A stretch of DNA of 64,000 nucleotides from Desulfobacula sp. (lineage in GTDB: Bacteria > Desulfobacterota > Desulfobacteria > Desulfobacterales > Desulfobacteraceae), in assembly GCF_014237455.1 (NCBI RefSeq), contig NZ_JABZFL010000111.1, forward strand, positions 1 through 64,000, read 5' to 3'. This document shows, piece after piece, positions 20,744 to 32,400 of the stretch (the stretch's first letter is position 1; every line of letters begins with the position of its first letter). Made by a program: the position numbers and the translations under genes. The notes below the pieces were generated by a model. It saw only the letters and a program-made list of their open reading frames with translations. It ran no database searches and had not been told where the DNA came from.

Positions 20744-21820
20744 TTATTTTTTCTTTGCCATCCGCCTTAATTGTTTCTCTTTTTTTCCGATTTCCCGCAA
20801 AGTTTCATCTTCTTTTTTGATGATAATGACATCCTTGTCCTTGTAGACTCTGATTTGGCCAGGCAGGTCCAGACTGAGGCCTGAAGGCTTATTAAAACAA
20901 AAGTCAACAATATCATTTATATGGGCAAGAGAAATACGCTTTAAATCTTTTTTGACTGTTTTGATCGCCTTTCTCAACACCCGGTTTAAAAGAGCCGGGT
21001 GAAGGTTTGACATCAAGGTTTTTGAAAATGCAAGGTACGAAGCCTCTGTTTTGATCAGACATTTATTAAATTGTCTTTTGGTTTCAGAATCCCAAAACGC
21101 TTCTTCCTGTCTTAATATATTGCTCAACCTGTCCAACGCATCAGCAATTTCGGGATTGTATTCCGACTGAAGATGAGGAAGCAGTTCGTGCCTGATCTTA
21201 TTTCTTAAATATATCGTATCCTGATTTGAAGAATCAAATACGCAGGTTTGTTTTTTAAGCTTTAAAAAATCAAGGATCTTACTTTTAGACACCCGGATCA
21301 AGGGTCTGATATATCTGCCGTTCCTTAAGGGCGGGATTCCTGAAAGCCCTTTGGGGCCAGCCCCCCTTAAGAGATTCATCAATACCAGTTCGGCATTATC
21401 GTCCTTGTTGTGACCCAGGGCAATTTTTGTGTATCCATGGTTTTTTGCAATAAATTCAAAAAATTGATACCTGGCTTCCCGGCCGGCCTCTTCAACGGAT
21501 AATCGATGCTTTTTTGCATAAGCCGTTACATTCTTTTGTCTTTCATGGAACAGCAGACCCAGCTTATGGGCAAGTTCTTTGACAAAGGCCTCATCTCTTA
21601 AGGAGTCTTCTCCCCGAAGCATGTGGTTCAGGTGGGCAATGCCTATTTTTATGGCATATTTTTCTTTAAGGGCCAACAGAGCCAACACCAGGGCAACAGA
21701 ATCCGGGCCGCCGGATACTGCCACCAGGATCGTATCTTTATTTTCAAGCATCCCAAAGTCTGAAATGGTTTTGGCAATGGTGTTGATGAAATCTTTTTGT
21801 ATGTGTTTTTTATCGTTCAT
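20744..21820 (-). CDS. tilS: tRNA(Ile)-lysidine synthase
   Basis: TilS modifies C34 of the minor tRNA-Ile to lysidine, changing its codon and amino-acid identity. The N-terminal PP-loop ILVAVSGGPDSVALVLAL is clear, followed by HLNHMLRGEDSLRDEAFVK and the LGHNKDDNAELVLMNLLRGAG motif; the C-terminal substrate domain follows. I prefer the ATG at 21820, whose codon lies one base past the mqnD stop (TGATATG), over a TTG at 21856 that would overlap mqnD. The coupling suggests joint translation. Confidence 0.92.
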   Translation of the reverse strand: MNDKKHIQKDFINTIAKTISDFGMLENKDTILVAVSGGPDSVALVLALLALKEKYAIKIGIAHLNHMLRGEDSLRDEAFVKELAHKLGLLFHERQKNVTAYAKKHRLSVEEAGREARYQFFEFIAKNHGYTKIALGHNKDDNAELVLMNLLRGAGPKGLSGIPPLRNGRYIRPLIRVSKSKILDFLKLKKQTCVFDSSNQDTIYLRNKIRHELLPHLQSEYNPEIADALDRLSNILRQEEAFWDSETKRQFNKCLIKTEASYLAFSKTLMSNLHPALLNRVLRKAIKTVKKDLKRISLAHINDIVDFCFNKPSGLSLDLPGQIRVYKDKDVIIIKKEDETLREIGKKEKQLRRMAKKK

Positions 21821-21821
21821 A

Positions 21822-22679
21822 TCAGCAGGCAAACAGAGAATTTCCGGATTTTTCAATTAATCCTGAAGCCCGGGCTTTTTTAAAAAATGTGGTAATGGCA
21901 GCCTCTCCTTTCTCCCCGATATCTTTTGAAAAATCATTTACATAGAGTCCGATATGCTGTTGGATCACATCTTCATCCAGTTCCTGGGCATAGGTTTGAA
22001 TATAATCATAGGCCATGCCAGGGTTTGAAAATGCATGGTCAATGCTTTGCCTGATCAGTTGCTGGATGTCGCAGACAACCGCAGGATCAATATCGCGCTT
22101 AATGGCTATACAGCCCAATGGAATGGGCAGGGATGTTTTGTCTTCCCACCATTGACCAAGATCTATTTTTAATTCAAGCCCCATGGTTTGATAGACAAAC
22201 CGTCCTTCATGGATAATCACACCAAAGTCCGCCCTTTTTTCAATCACAGCCGGCATAACTTTTTCAAATGGCATGGGAATGATGTCTGTGTCCATACCGG
22301 CAAAGAGATCATCCATGTAAAACCTGAAAAGATGGTAAGCGGTTGTCCCAAGACCCGGAACGGCAATTATTGGTTTATTTTTGTCATCTATGGATCGCCC
22401 GGCAAGAGAGATAATCAGCGGGCCGCAGCCCATTCCCAGGGCAGACCCGGTCCGTAACAGAGCATATTCATCCAAAAGGCTCCCAAATGCGGCAAAAGAC
22501 AGTTTGGTAATATCGTATGCGCCTTTGGCAGCTTTCTGGTTCAGGGTTTCCACATCCTCAAGCACAATGTCAAAGGCATATCCGTGAAGGTCAATCAACT
22601 GCCTGGCAATGGCCTTAAAAATAAAGGTGTCATTGGGGCAGCTTGAATATGCCAGGCTGTATGTCTGATTTGGTTTCAT
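21822..22679 (-). CDS. mqnD: 1,4-dihydroxy-6-naphthoate synthase (futalosine pathway)
   Basis: MqnD converts cyclic dehypoxanthinyl futalosine to 1,4-dihydroxy-6-naphthoate, a late step of the futalosine route to menaquinone. The 285-residue protein has the MqnA/MqnD periplasmic-binding-like fold. Clear MqnD features are SLAYSSCPNDTFIF at the start, DITKLSFAAFG, GMGCGPLII, VIIHEGRFVY and PIPLGCIAI. An AAAGAG box precedes the ATG. No other mqn gene is visible in the window. Menaquinone fits an anaerobic respirer. Confidence 0.9.
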   Translation of the reverse strand: MKPNQTYSLAYSSCPNDTFIFKAIARQLIDLHGYAFDIVLEDVETLNQKAAKGAYDITKLSFAAFGSLLDEYALLRTGSALGMGCGPLIISLAGRSIDDKNKPIIAVPGLGTTAYHLFRFYMDDLFAGMDTDIIPMPFEKVMPAVIEKRADFGVIIHEGRFVYQTMGLELKIDLGQWWEDKTSLPIPLGCIAIKRDIDPAVVCDIQQLIRQSIDHAFSNPGMAYDYIQTYAQELDEDVIQQHIGLYVNDFSKDIGEKGEAAITTFFKKARASGLIEKSGNSLFAC

Positions 22680-22820
22680 CTCTTTGTTATTATCAAATGG
22701 GGAGGTATAAAAGCAATTTGATTTTTAATATTCTATAACTTTACTTTTATCCTGCCATGCTTATCATTTTTCAATGTTGGAGTGAATGGAAAAAGGTATG
22801 TCAGGAGTAGGAACAAGCGC

Positions 22821-25739
22821 ATGGAAAACGGCAGTTCGATAAGTTTATCAACGGTTCAGATAAATTCAAATTCTAAAGAGCTTGACAGAATCATCGTCAA
22901 GGGAGCCAGGGAACATAATCTTAAAAATATTGATATAGACATTCCTAAAAAAAAGATGGTTGTCTTTACCGGGGTGTCAGGGTCGGGTAAGTCAAGTCTT
23001 GCCTTTGATACGATTTTTGCCGAAGGTCAGCGGCGATATGTTGAATCCCTTTCCTCTTATGCCCGGCAGTTTATCGGTCAGATGGAAAAGCCAAAGTATG
23101 ACACTATAAGAGGGCTGTCCCCCACCATTGCCATTGAACAGAAAGCTGCCAGCAAAAATCCCAGATCCACCGTTGGAACCATTACGGAAATTTATGATTA
23201 TTTAAGGGTATTGTTTGCCCGGGTCGGAACCCAGTATTGCTATAAATGCGGGAAAAAAGTGGGCCGGGGCTATGCCCAGAGTATGGTGTCCCAGATCATG
23301 TCATTGCCTGAAGCTTCAAAGATCCTGATCCTTTCCCCCATCGTGGAAAATCGGAAGGGAGAGCACAAAGAAAGACTTGAGGATCTGAAGAAACAAGGGT
23401 ATGCCCGGGTCAGGGTTGATGGGGTTGTACAGGAGCTTGAAAATGTTCAGACCCTTGCTAAAAATAAGAAGCACCACATAGAAGTTGTGGTGGATCGTCT
23501 GAAAATTAAAAACGATAAAAAGTTTGAGAAGCGCCTGACCGACTCCGTGGAAAATGGCCTTAAACTGGGAAGCGGGCAGATCATTGTCCATATACTGGGC
23601 AGAGAAGATCTGAAAATGAGTGAGGCTCGATCCTGCTGTGGTATTGCATATCCGGAACTTATTCCGCAGATTTTTTCCTTTAATTCGCCTCTGGGCATGT
23701 GTCCGGACTGCAATGGTATCGGAACACTTTTGTCCATGGATGCAGACAAGATCGTGCCGGACAAGGAATTAACTATCCGCCAGGGCGCTGTCATTCCGTG
23801 GAAGAATTATTTTATTAAAAAACCACGGTATAACAATGATAATTCCTGGGGAATGAATCAGCTTAAGGCTATGGAACAACAATGGGGCATCAGCTTTGAT
23901 ACGCCATGGAAAAAATTGCCCCAAGAAGATAAAGACCTTCTTTTGTACGGCTCCAAACATAAAGAGATGACCGTAAGCTGGAATTCAGCCAAGATTCAGG
24001 GAGAATTCACCAGAACCCATGAGGGATTGATTCATACCCTGATGAGGAGATACAGGGATACTCAGTCTGAAGGGCAGAAAAGATATTATTCCACATTTAT
24101 GACCGCCAGCACCTGTCCTGCCTGCCAGGGCAAGCGTTTGAAAAATGAGGTGCTGCATGTCCACATCAATAAAAAATCGATTATTGATGTGACGGCCATG
24201 ACCGTCAGGGAAGCCTTTGATTTTATCAATGGACTGAACCTGGCTGGAAACAAGAAGCTGATTGCCGAAGAACTGCTAAAGGAAATTTCAGACCGGCTCG
24301 GTTTCCTGGTGAATGTTGGGCTGGACTATCTCTCCCTTGACAGAAGCGGGCCGACTCTCTCCGGCGGTGAATCCCAGAGAATCAGACTTGCCTCCCAGGT
24401 GGGTTCGGAACTTACAGGAGTACTCTATATTTTGGATGAGCCTTCCATCGGCCTCCATCAAAAGGATAATATTAAACTTTTGCATACCCTTCATCATCTG
24501 AGGGATATCGGCAATACCCTGATCATTGTGGAACATGACCAGGAAACCATGGAAAAAGCAGACTGGATCGTGGATATCGGTCCCGGGGCAGGGCACCTTG
24601 GCGGACAGATCGTGGCCCAGGGCACACCGGATCAGATTAAAGAGAATCCGGCATCCATCACCGGTAAATTTTTAACCGGTAAAGAACAAATAGAAATTCC
24701 AAAAAAAAGGAAAAGTCATAAAAGCCGGGAAAGTAAATGGATCACCATTGTCAAGGCATCTGAAAACAACCTGAAAAATGTTACGGCAAAAATACCTCTG
24801 GGACTTCTGGTGGCCGTCACTGGCGTGTCAGGGGCCGGAAAATCAACCCTGATTAATCAGATTCTTTATCCGGCTCTGGCAGTCAAACTTCATGACTCCA
24901 AGTTGAATGTAGGCCGGTATGATAAAATTAAGGGACTCTCCCATTTGGACAAAATTATTAATATTGACCAGAAACCCATCGGCCGGACCCCTCGAAGCAA
25001 CCCTGCCACCTACACCAAAGTGTTTGATCATATCCGGGATTTTTATGCCATGCTGCCTGAATCAAAGGCCCGGGGATATAAAAAAGGGCGGTATTCTTTT
25101 AATGTCAAGGGCGGCAGGTGCGAAGCCTGTAAAGGCGATGGGCATATTAAAGTGGAAATGCATTTTTTGGCTGATGTATTTGTTCCCTGTGAAGTCTGTA
25201 ATGGAAAGCGGTTTAACCGGGCAACTCTTGAAATTACCTATAAGGGTCATTCCATTTCAGATATCCTGGAGCTGTCAGTCATGCAGACAAAGGAGCTTTT
25301 TGCAAGCCATCCGAAAATTACTCATATCCTGAACACATTAATGGATGTGGGGCTATCATATATCAAGCTCGGACAGGCGGCCACCACACTCTCAGGCGGG
25401 GAGGCCCAGAGAATCAAGCTTGCCCGGGAACTTGCCAAAAGGGATACCGGGGAAACCCTTTACCTCCTTGATGAACCCACCACAGGACTTCACTTCAGAG
25501 ATGTCAGACTCCTTTTAAAAGTTCTTTCACGCTTGACAAAGGCAGGCAATACAGTGATCATTATTGAGCACAATCTGGATGTCATTAAGACAGCAGACTG
25601 GATCATTGATCTCGGGCCTGAAGGGGGTAACAGCGGGGGAGAAATTATCGCCGAAGGGCCCCCTGAAATAATTGCAGAATCTTCTAAAAGCTATACCGGG
25701 CACTACTTAAAGGAAATTTTAAATGGTGATGAGAAATAA
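22821..25739 (+). CDS. uvrA: Excinuclease ABC subunit A
   Basis: UvrA recognises bulky DNA lesions in nucleotide excision repair. The protein (about 972 aa) has two ABC modules: first Walker [10 protein letters not shown] with [12 protein letters not shown], second GVSGAGKST with [12 protein letters not shown]. It also has zinc-finger cysteines (CPACQGKRL and the CEACKGDG...CEVCNGKRF pair). I prefer the ATG at 22821 behind AGGAG. The GTG at 22782 would add 13 basic residues without known homology. It is divergent from mqnD across about 140 bp. Confidence 0.95.
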   Translation: MENGSSISLSTVQINSNSKELDRIIVKGAREHNLKNIDIDIPKKKMVVFTGVSGSGKSSLAFDTIFAEGQRRYVESLSSYARQFIGQMEKPKYDTIRGLSPTIAIEQKAASKNPRSTVGTITEIYDYLRVLFARVGTQYCYKCGKKVGRGYAQSMVSQIMSLPEASKILILSPIVENRKGEHKERLEDLKKQGYARVRVDGVVQELENVQTLAKNKKHHIEVVVDRLKIKNDKKFEKRLTDSVENGLKLGSGQIIVHILGREDLKMSEARSCCGIAYPELIPQIFSFNSPLGMCPDCNGIGTLLSMDADKIVPDKELTIRQGAVIPWKNYFIKKPRYNNDNSWGMNQLKAMEQQWGISFDTPWKKLPQEDKDLLLYGSKHKEMTVSWNSAKIQGEFTRTHEGLIHTLMRRYRDTQSEGQKRYYSTFMTASTCPACQGKRLKNEVLHVHINKKSIIDVTAMTVREAFDFINGLNLAGNKKLIAEELLKEISDRLGFLVNVGLDYLSLDRSGPTLSGGESQRIRLASQVGSELTGVLYILDEPSIGLHQKDNIKLLHTLHHLRDIGNTLIIVEHDQETMEKADWIVDIGPGAGHLGGQIVAQGTPDQIKENPASITGKFLTGKEQIEIPKKRKSHKSRESKWITIVKASENNLKNVTAKIPLGLLVAVTGVSGAGKSTLINQILYPALAVKLHDSKLNVGRYDKIKGLSHLDKIINIDQKPIGRTPRSNPATYTKVFDHIRDFYAMLPESKARGYKKGRYSFNVKGGRCEACKGDGHIKVEMHFLADVFVPCEVCNGKRFNRATLEITYKGHSISDILELSVMQTKELFASHPKITHILNTLMDVGLSYIKLGQAATTLSGGEAQRIKLARELAKRDTGETLYLLDEPTTGLHFRDVRLLLKVLSRLTKAGNTVIIIEHNLDVIKTADWIIDLGPEGGNSGGEIIAEGPPEIIAESSKSYTGHYLKEILNGDEK

Positions 25740-25748
25740 GCGTGCGCC

Positions 25749-26504
25749 ATGGTTTTTTTAAAATGGGTGATCCGCCCGTATCTTTATAGTCATTATTTTT
25801 TACAGAAATTCGCGAAGAGAGGGACTTTCGGGGCAGATCAGGCGGTTTATATTCAAAAGCCTTATGAGAATACGGGTAATTTTGTGAAAGACGGATTGTT
25901 CAGGTACCATGTTAAGCAATTCCATGAGTCATCCTGTTCTGTGGCATCCATTGTGTCCGTGGTGAATACCCTCCTTGACAGGGAAGGTTCTTTGAACCGA
26001 ATCCCTGTCACCCAGCAGGATCTGCTTGAAAAGGTGAAAACTGCCCATTGGAAGGAGCGGATGAGTGATACCGGCTATAAAGGACGAAGGGGGCTTCCCC
26101 TCCATATGCTTGGTCAGGTTGTCAAAGCCTCGCTTAAGGCTTACAGGATTCCATATCAATCCGTTGAAACTGTTCAGGTAACAGGTGATTCTGTAGTATC
26201 AAAAGAGATCAAACAGATACTGCGCTCAAGACTTGAACAATTTGAAACAAAAGGCAATTGTCTGATCATTTCACATTTTGACCAGGGAAGCTTTATACAG
26301 GATCTCCACATCCCCCATATCTCCCCGGTGGGCGGGTTTGATCCGGTATCAGGCAAAGTAACTCTCCTTGATGTTGATCCTATTCAGGCCTATCCTTATC
26401 AAGTTTCTTTTGATACTTTCTATAAAGGATTGTCAACCAATTACAACATTCTGTTCCGGCATTTCGGATATGGTGAAGGCGGCTATATTTTTATCAGGGT
26501 TTAG
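25749..26504 (+). CDS. Phytochelatin-synthase-like cysteine peptidase (C83)
   Basis: The 251-residue protein matches the catalytic pattern of phytochelatin synthases: FHESSCSVASIVSVVNTLL (nucleophile Cys about 63), DLHIPHISPVGGFDP (His) and GKVTLLDVDPIQAYPY (Asp). In plants the enzyme links gamma-glutamyl-cysteine units. Short bacterial members mostly act as glutathione or peptide hydrolases and lack the C-terminal metal-sensing domain, as here. It starts 9 nt after uvrA with no visible strong ribosome binding site. The substrate is not known from this context. Confidence 0.75.
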   Translation: MVFLKWVIRPYLYSHYFLQKFAKRGTFGADQAVYIQKPYENTGNFVKDGLFRYHVKQFHESSCSVASIVSVVNTLLDREGSLNRIPVTQQDLLEKVKTAHWKERMSDTGYKGRRGLPLHMLGQVVKASLKAYRIPYQSVETVQVTGDSVVSKEIKQILRSRLEQFETKGNCLIISHFDQGSFIQDLHIPHISPVGGFDPVSGKVTLLDVDPIQAYPYQVSFDTFYKGLSTNYNILFRHFGYGEGGYIFIRV

Positions 26505-26550
26505 CCAGTCAAACCATCAAAATACTCAACCCTAGCTTCAGTGACCAGGC

Positions 26551-26997
26551 TTAGTCGTAACTTGCCCGGGTCTTTTCATCACTCATGGTTGGAGCGACAA
26601 GTGGCTCCCATGCCGAGTCCTTCCATGTCCCGAGATGCGTATGCATATCAAGATATTTTTTCGGTATAGGGTGGGTACCTATAACAACCTTGACCCCGTA
26701 GCGTTTTTCAAGAAAGGTTTTGAACGTATGGATATAGGGACAGGGAGGATAACCCACCACCAGTCCGGTAGCCAGATGAATAACCTCCGCGCCATTTTTT
26801 ACCATTTCTTCGCCCGCATATTCTATGTTACCGCCGGGACAACCCTCGCAGGTTGTAAAACCAACCAACTCAACCTCGGTGTCAGTGTATATGCTGAAAG
26901 CCCCTTCCTTGTTCCTCATCGCTCGGAAACATTTCCCGCCCGCACAGCGACGGTAGCGATCGCAGATCACTATTCCGATCTTTGCCTTTGAATTCAT
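26551..26997 (-). CDS. CGGC-domain protein
   Basis: This 148-residue protein has the cysteine pattern of the CGGC domain family: IVICDRYRRCAGGKCF (Cys12, Cys18, Cys23), FTTCEGCPGGN, and YPPCPYIH. Proteins of this family are thought to bind metal or a cluster and occur mainly in anaerobes and archaea; no reaction is established. The tail TMSDEKTRASYD is unrelated to the core. It lies about 40 nt downstream of the DUF89 gene on the same strand, so the two are probably co-transcribed. Confidence 0.8.
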   Translation of the reverse strand: MNSKAKIGIVICDRYRRCAGGKCFRAMRNKEGAFSIYTDTEVELVGFTTCEGCPGGNIEYAGEEMVKNGAEVIHLATGLVVGYPPCPYIHTFKTFLEKRYGVKVVIGTHPIPKKYLDMHTHLGTWKDSAWEPLVAPTMSDEKTRASYD

Positions 26998-27037
26998 TTC
27001 AACTCCTTTTGTTTCACAGTTATGGCTTTTGCAATTG

Positions 27038-27967
27038 TCATACGGATTTGTTATTTTTGTGTCCTTGCATCAGCACTAAATTACCTTTTTCCACCTTGGA
27101 CAAGGCTGCCATATATCCACATTTTATTCTTAATAAAAAGAAAAGCCTTTTATCCGCAGACGGCAATAATGTTTCAAAATTTCCCTGACCCTTGGAAAGT
27201 ATCACATCTGCTGAAGTAAACAATTTTTGAAATGCTTTGGTTGTTTCAAGAAGAATTGTTCCCGGATAGACACTGCCGCTGGAGATGGTTGAAACAAGAC
27301 GATCAAGCCCTACTGCTTTGGCATCCTCTAGGGTAGCATCATTAATGATAGGCTTTCCGCGGACTGCTGCTGTTATTTGAAGATTCGGATATTCTCGTTG
27401 TATTTCTTTAATAAACAGCATATCAAAAACAATTTCTCCACTATTATCACAGATGTAGAGAAGTGTTGCAGCCCCATTCAGCGCTTGTGTAAACGGTTCA
27501 ATATCATACCGGGCAAAGGGAATTTTATCAAGAGACTGAAGTTCCCTGTCCAGGTTGAGAGAACCGTGCTGCTTAGCGCCGAAATCAATGATATTCCCTG
27601 CCGCTGCAATCTGAAGACCTGCTTTCAGGGGTGCCGCGCTATCGTCTATTTTTTTTTGAAATTTTTCTGCATAGGACAAAGACAAGACATTTGATTTGTC
27701 TTTTACCCCCGCATAAATATCAAAATCAAGAGATTCACCGCATTCTTTAATAATCGAGTCTGCCACACGACGAATAATGTGCTGGGCTAAAAGAGGCGTT
27801 GTTTTTGATTCCTCCAGACTTGCACTGGCCACATTAAGGACCCGTCTGGTCTGCTCTTTGGAAAGGCCTGCAAAATGTGCTGCCGAGTATGCCTGGGTTT
27901 TTATACAGGAATGGCATTCCGTTGGAACATCGGTGATATGGTTTTTATTTTTTGTAATAGTACTCAT
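27038..27967 (-). CDS. DUF89/ARMT1-type phosphatase-like protein
   Basis: This 309-residue DUF89 protein has the N-terminal cysteine pair PTECHSCIKTQA and the conserved catalytic set: IIDFGAKQHGSLN, LLYICDNSGEIVFD, AVRGKPIINDATLEDA and ILSKGQGNFETL. Known DUF89 enzymes are metal-dependent phosphatases acting on damaged or sugar phosphates. The archaeal/bacterial type with two cysteines near the start is the closest subtype. It precedes the CGGC gene and follows a promoter region at 27968-28216. Confidence 0.85.
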   Translation of the reverse strand: MSTITKNKNHITDVPTECHSCIKTQAYSAAHFAGLSKEQTRRVLNVASASLEESKTTPLLAQHIIRRVADSIIKECGESLDFDIYAGVKDKSNVLSLSYAEKFQKKIDDSAAPLKAGLQIAAAGNIIDFGAKQHGSLNLDRELQSLDKIPFARYDIEPFTQALNGAATLLYICDNSGEIVFDMLFIKEIQREYPNLQITAAVRGKPIINDATLEDAKAVGLDRLVSTISSGSVYPGTILLETTKAFQKLFTSADVILSKGQGNFETLLPSADKRLFFLLRIKCGYMAALSKVEKGNLVLMQGHKNNKSV

Positions 27968-28216
27968 TGTTCCTCTTGTTTCTAATAATCATCAATTTTA
28001 TCACATAATGCTTAGCATAATCTGTGTCCAAAAGTCTTGAAAACAATGTTTAAAACAAAAAAATATTAAAGATGATCAAATTTATTGATCCTGAAACAGT
28101 CGCTATTTTCATGGGTGCTTGACAAGATATCAAATGATGGCATATATTTTTTCGAATATGAAATACCGGCTAAAAGTGATGTGAATCCCCAAAAAAATTG
28201 AAGAGGTAGCGGCTTT

Positions 28217-29458
28217 ATGAAAATTCTTCACACCGCGGACTGGCATATTGGCCGTTCACTATATGGCCGGAAACGATACGATGAATTTTCAGCATTTCTC
28301 AACTGGCTGGCAGAATTGATAAAAAAAGAATCTGTCGATGCCCTGCTGGTCAGCGGTGATATTTTTGACACCAGCACCCCCAGTAACCGGGCGCAGGAAC
28401 TTTATTACCGCTTCCTCTGCAATGTCTCTGCATCGGGCTGCCGCCATGTGGTGATCATTGCGGGCAACCATGATTCCCCTTCTTTTTTAAATGCACCCAA
28501 AGAACTGCTGCGGGCTTTGAATGTCCATGTTGTGGGGTCGATTACAGAGAAACCGGAAGATGAGGTTATCCTTCTTTCCGGGCCTTCTGATGTTCCGGAA
28601 GCTGTCGTGTGTGCGGTTCCGTATCTGCGGGACCGGGATATCCGGGTTGTAAAGGCTGGTGAAAGCATAGAAGACAAGAATGCCAATCTCATTAAAGGTG
28701 TGCAACGCCATTACGCTGATGTCTGTCAGGCTGCCCGGGAAGAACAGAAAAAACATGGGGATATCCCTATCATTGGAATGGGGCACCTTTTTACAGCCGG
28801 CGGAAAAACCATCGACGGTGATGGCGTAAGAGAACTTTACGTCGGCTCTCTGGCCCATGTCGGCAAAGATATTTTTCCGGACTGTATAGATTATCTGGCA
28901 TTGGGGCATCTGCACGTTCCGCAAATAGTTGGGAAAACAGAACATATCCGATACGCAGGCTCACCCATTCCCATGGGGTATGGAGAAGCAAAACAGGAGA
29001 AAAGTGTTGTAAGTATTGATTTTAAAAGTTTTGGGAATCCAACCTCCTCTTTAGACATCACACTTCATGCGGTTCCCTGTTTCCAGGCGTTGGAAAGAAT
29101 ATCCGGCGGAATGGATGAAATTATCCAAAGAATAGATGAACTGAAATCCAAAGGAAGTCATGCATGGCTGGAGATTGAGTATACAGGGGATAAGATTGCC
29201 GGGAATTTAAGAGAGATTGTCGAAGAGGCGGTTGCAGATACGGGTATGGAGATTCGACGAATAAAAAATAAGCGGGTTATTGAAAAGATCATCAGTCAAA
29301 CCTGTAAAGAGGAGTTGCTTGATGATCTGGATGTAACCGATGTCTTTAACCGTTTGCTGGATACCTGTGAAGTGGCACTGGATGAACGCCCGGCGCTGAT
29401 TCAGGCCCATCAGGAGATCGTCACATCCCTTCATGAAGAAGATACAAATGCGGAATAA
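28217..29458 (+). CDS. sbcD: Exonuclease SbcD
   Basis: SbcD is the Mre11-like nuclease of the SbcCD complex that opens hairpins and trims DNA ends. The metallophosphoesterase motifs are all present: LHTADWHIGRSLYG, LLVSGDIFDTS, VIIAGNHDSPSF, IIGMGHLFTAG and LALGHLHVPQ, followed by the capping domain; length is 413. GAGGTAG lies upstream of the ATG. The next gene is its partner sbcC after 11 nt. Confidence 0.94.
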   Translation: MKILHTADWHIGRSLYGRKRYDEFSAFLNWLAELIKKESVDALLVSGDIFDTSTPSNRAQELYYRFLCNVSASGCRHVVIIAGNHDSPSFLNAPKELLRALNVHVVGSITEKPEDEVILLSGPSDVPEAVVCAVPYLRDRDIRVVKAGESIEDKNANLIKGVQRHYADVCQAAREEQKKHGDIPIIGMGHLFTAGGKTIDGDGVRELYVGSLAHVGKDIFPDCIDYLALGHLHVPQIVGKTEHIRYAGSPIPMGYGEAKQEKSVVSIDFKSFGNPTSSLDITLHAVPCFQALERISGGMDEIIQRIDELKSKGSHAWLEIEYTGDKIAGNLREIVEEAVADTGMEIRRIKNKRVIEKIISQTCKEELLDDLDVTDVFNRLLDTCEVALDERPALIQAHQEIVTSLHEEDTNAE

Positions 29459-29469
29459 AGAGGTTGATC

Positions 29470-32400
29470 ATGAGAATCCTTGAGCTTAGATTTAAAAATC
29501 TCAATTCGCTATACGGGGAGTGGGGTATTGATTTTACGACCCCCGAGTATGTTTTTGACGGTATCTTTGTCATTACAGGCCCTACCGGTGCGGGAAAGTC
29601 AACCATTCTCGATGCCATCTGTCTTGCCCTTTACGGCAAAACACCGCGATTAAAAACCATTACCAAAAGCAGCAACGAGATCATGTCCCGGCAAACCGGG
29701 GAATGTTTTGCTGAAGTGATTTTTGAAACCCGGACAGGAAAGTTCCGGTCTCACTGGAGCCAGCGCAGAGCCTATCAAAAGGCTGACGGTAAACTGGGCG
29801 AATCAAAACATGAGATATCAGATGCGGTCACCGGCCAGATCCTGGAGTCAAAGAAACGGGATGTTGCCGTCAGGATTGAACAGGAAACCGGTATGGATTT
29901 TGACCGGTTTACCCGTTCCATGCTCCTGGCCCAGGGAGGGTTTGCAGCATTTCTTGCAGCCACGCCGGATGAAAGAGCACCCATTCTTGAACAGATTACC
30001 GGCACCACAATTTACAGTGACATTTCAAAGCGGGTTCATGAGCGTCAGCGGGAAGAACATAGTAAGCTTGAATTGCTTCAGGCCCAAACTGCCGGGATAG
30101 CCATTTTAAGTGATGAAGATGAAGCTGCATTCGATCAGGAACTTATCGGAAAGCAGAAGATTGAAAAGGAACAAAGTCAAAAAAATGATGAATTGGGAAA
30201 ATTCATTCTGTGGCTGACAGGAATTGATACATTGAAAGCCGAGCTGTCTGAAATTAATAAGGAATCAGAGGGCCTGTCAAATGACTTAAAGGCGTTTGAG
30301 GTTGACAGGGTAAAATTACAAAAGGCAAAAAAGGCGACAGAACTGGACAGTGACTATGCAACCCTGGTGTCGAAAAGGCAGCAGCAGCAGCTTGACCTTA
30401 CGGCTTTGGCAGATTCACAGGATTTACTTCCTGACCAGGAAAAAAAACTGGGGTTAAAAGAAACAGATTTCAATAAAGCCCAGGAAGCTCTGGCTAACGT
30501 TAAAGAAGAACAGAAAAGCGAATTTGCAAAAATTCAAAAGGTCAGAGCGCTTGATCTTCAGATTTCACAGAAGAGGTCTCTTTTAAAAACCGCCGGTTCA
30601 GATTGCCGGAAGATTGAAACCCGGGCTTCTAAAAAAACAGAGCAACGGCAAAAGGCAGAATCCAGTCAAAAGGCGGCAGATAAAGAACTTTCCGGGGTAG
30701 AAGACTATCTGTCAGCCAATGCCCGTGATGCCGCGCTTGTTACAGAACTGACAGGGATCAATGAGCAGATTAAGAATCTGCAGAGATCAATGACCCATAT
30801 TCTGGCAATAGACAGCCAGGCTGCGGAGTTAAGAAAACAGTTTGCAACAAATACTGCCCATCACAAGAGACAAATGGAGGTATGCTATAAACGCGAAGAA
30901 ACGCATGAGACCGGCAAAAAAGTGGTGTTGCAGACAGGCAGGGCCATTGCAAAACTGTTAGGCGACCGCATGCTGCCGGACTATCGGACTGAACGTGACG
31001 GTCTTTTGCGTGAAATGGCGTACCTGGGAAAGATTGCAAGTCTTGAAGAGGAACGGGAAAAATTGGAGGATGGCAAATCATGCCCATTATGCGGATCTTT
31101 GAACCATCCCTTTGCTCAAGGCAATGTTCCCCAAACAGATGAGATCCAAGAAAAAATCAACAAACTGTCCAGCCTGATTCGAAAAGCAGAGCAGCTTGAA
31201 AATGACCTGAAAGAACACGAATCCAAAGAAAAGACAGCCGGGTTAGCACTGGCTGAAGCTGAAAAACAACTGGTTCAGGCGTTGCATAGGAAAAATGAAT
31301 CCCGGGCAAATGTTCTGCGCTCTGAAAAAGACCTGCAGGCAGCATCCCAAAAATCTGTTGAATTGAAAGATAAAGTTATTTCAAACCTGGAACCATTCGC
31401 CATAAAAGAGATCCCGGATGCCGGTCTTGATTCTGTTTCAGAATGGCTTGGCGCCCGGCAGAAAAACTGGCAGGATCATCAAAAAAAGAAGGCTGAAATC
31501 GAAAAGAATCTAAGCGAACTGACAGCAAAGACAAAAAGTCATGATGCGATTTTAACAACCCTTGACGAATCTCTCAGGGAAAATCAGACGCTTCTTAAAG
31601 TCCATCAAAAAGATCTTGAAAACCTGGAAAACAACCGTAAAGAGCTGTATGGCCGGAAAAATCCGGATACAGAAGAATCCCGGATGGAAGACCGGGTTTT
31701 AAAAGCAGAAAAATCTGAAAAAGCCGCAAGAAAGAGCCGGGATAAGATAAAACAGCAATTAAATGAGTTAAAAACACGCATCGCCGCTTTAAGGGAAAAC
31801 ACAGCCGGAAGAAAGCCTGAGCTGGATAACCTTGAGTCCTCTTTTAAAATTATCTGCAAAAAAGCCGGGTTTAAAGATGAGCCGATATTTATTTCATTTC
31901 GGCTCTCTTTTGATGAAAGAAGAAAGTTAAACCAGAGAGCCAGGGCATTAGATGAAAAACAGACTGACATTGCCACCCGGAAAAAAGACCGGGAAACCAG
32001 GCTTGATCAGGAAACAGCCAGAAAGATAACGGATGTATCCCTTGATATCCTGAAAAAGGATCAGGCGAAAATCCGGGAAAGCCTGAAGACCCTTGGCGAA
32101 CAAGTCGGCGCCATAAAACAGAAACTTTCAGACAACACAAGTGCAAAGGTTAAGCTTCAACAGAAAATACAATTAATAAATGCCCAGAAAACAGAACTAT
32201 CAAGATGGGATGCACTGCATTCATTGATCGGGTCTGCGGACGGGAAAAAATATAGAAATTTTGCCCAGGGGATCACATTTGAATTAATGGTATCCCACGC
32301 AAATAAACAGCTTGAAAAAATGTCGGATCGTTATCTGCTTATCCGTGATGAAAAGCAACCTTTGGAATTGAACATCGTGGATGATTACCAGGCAGGGGAA

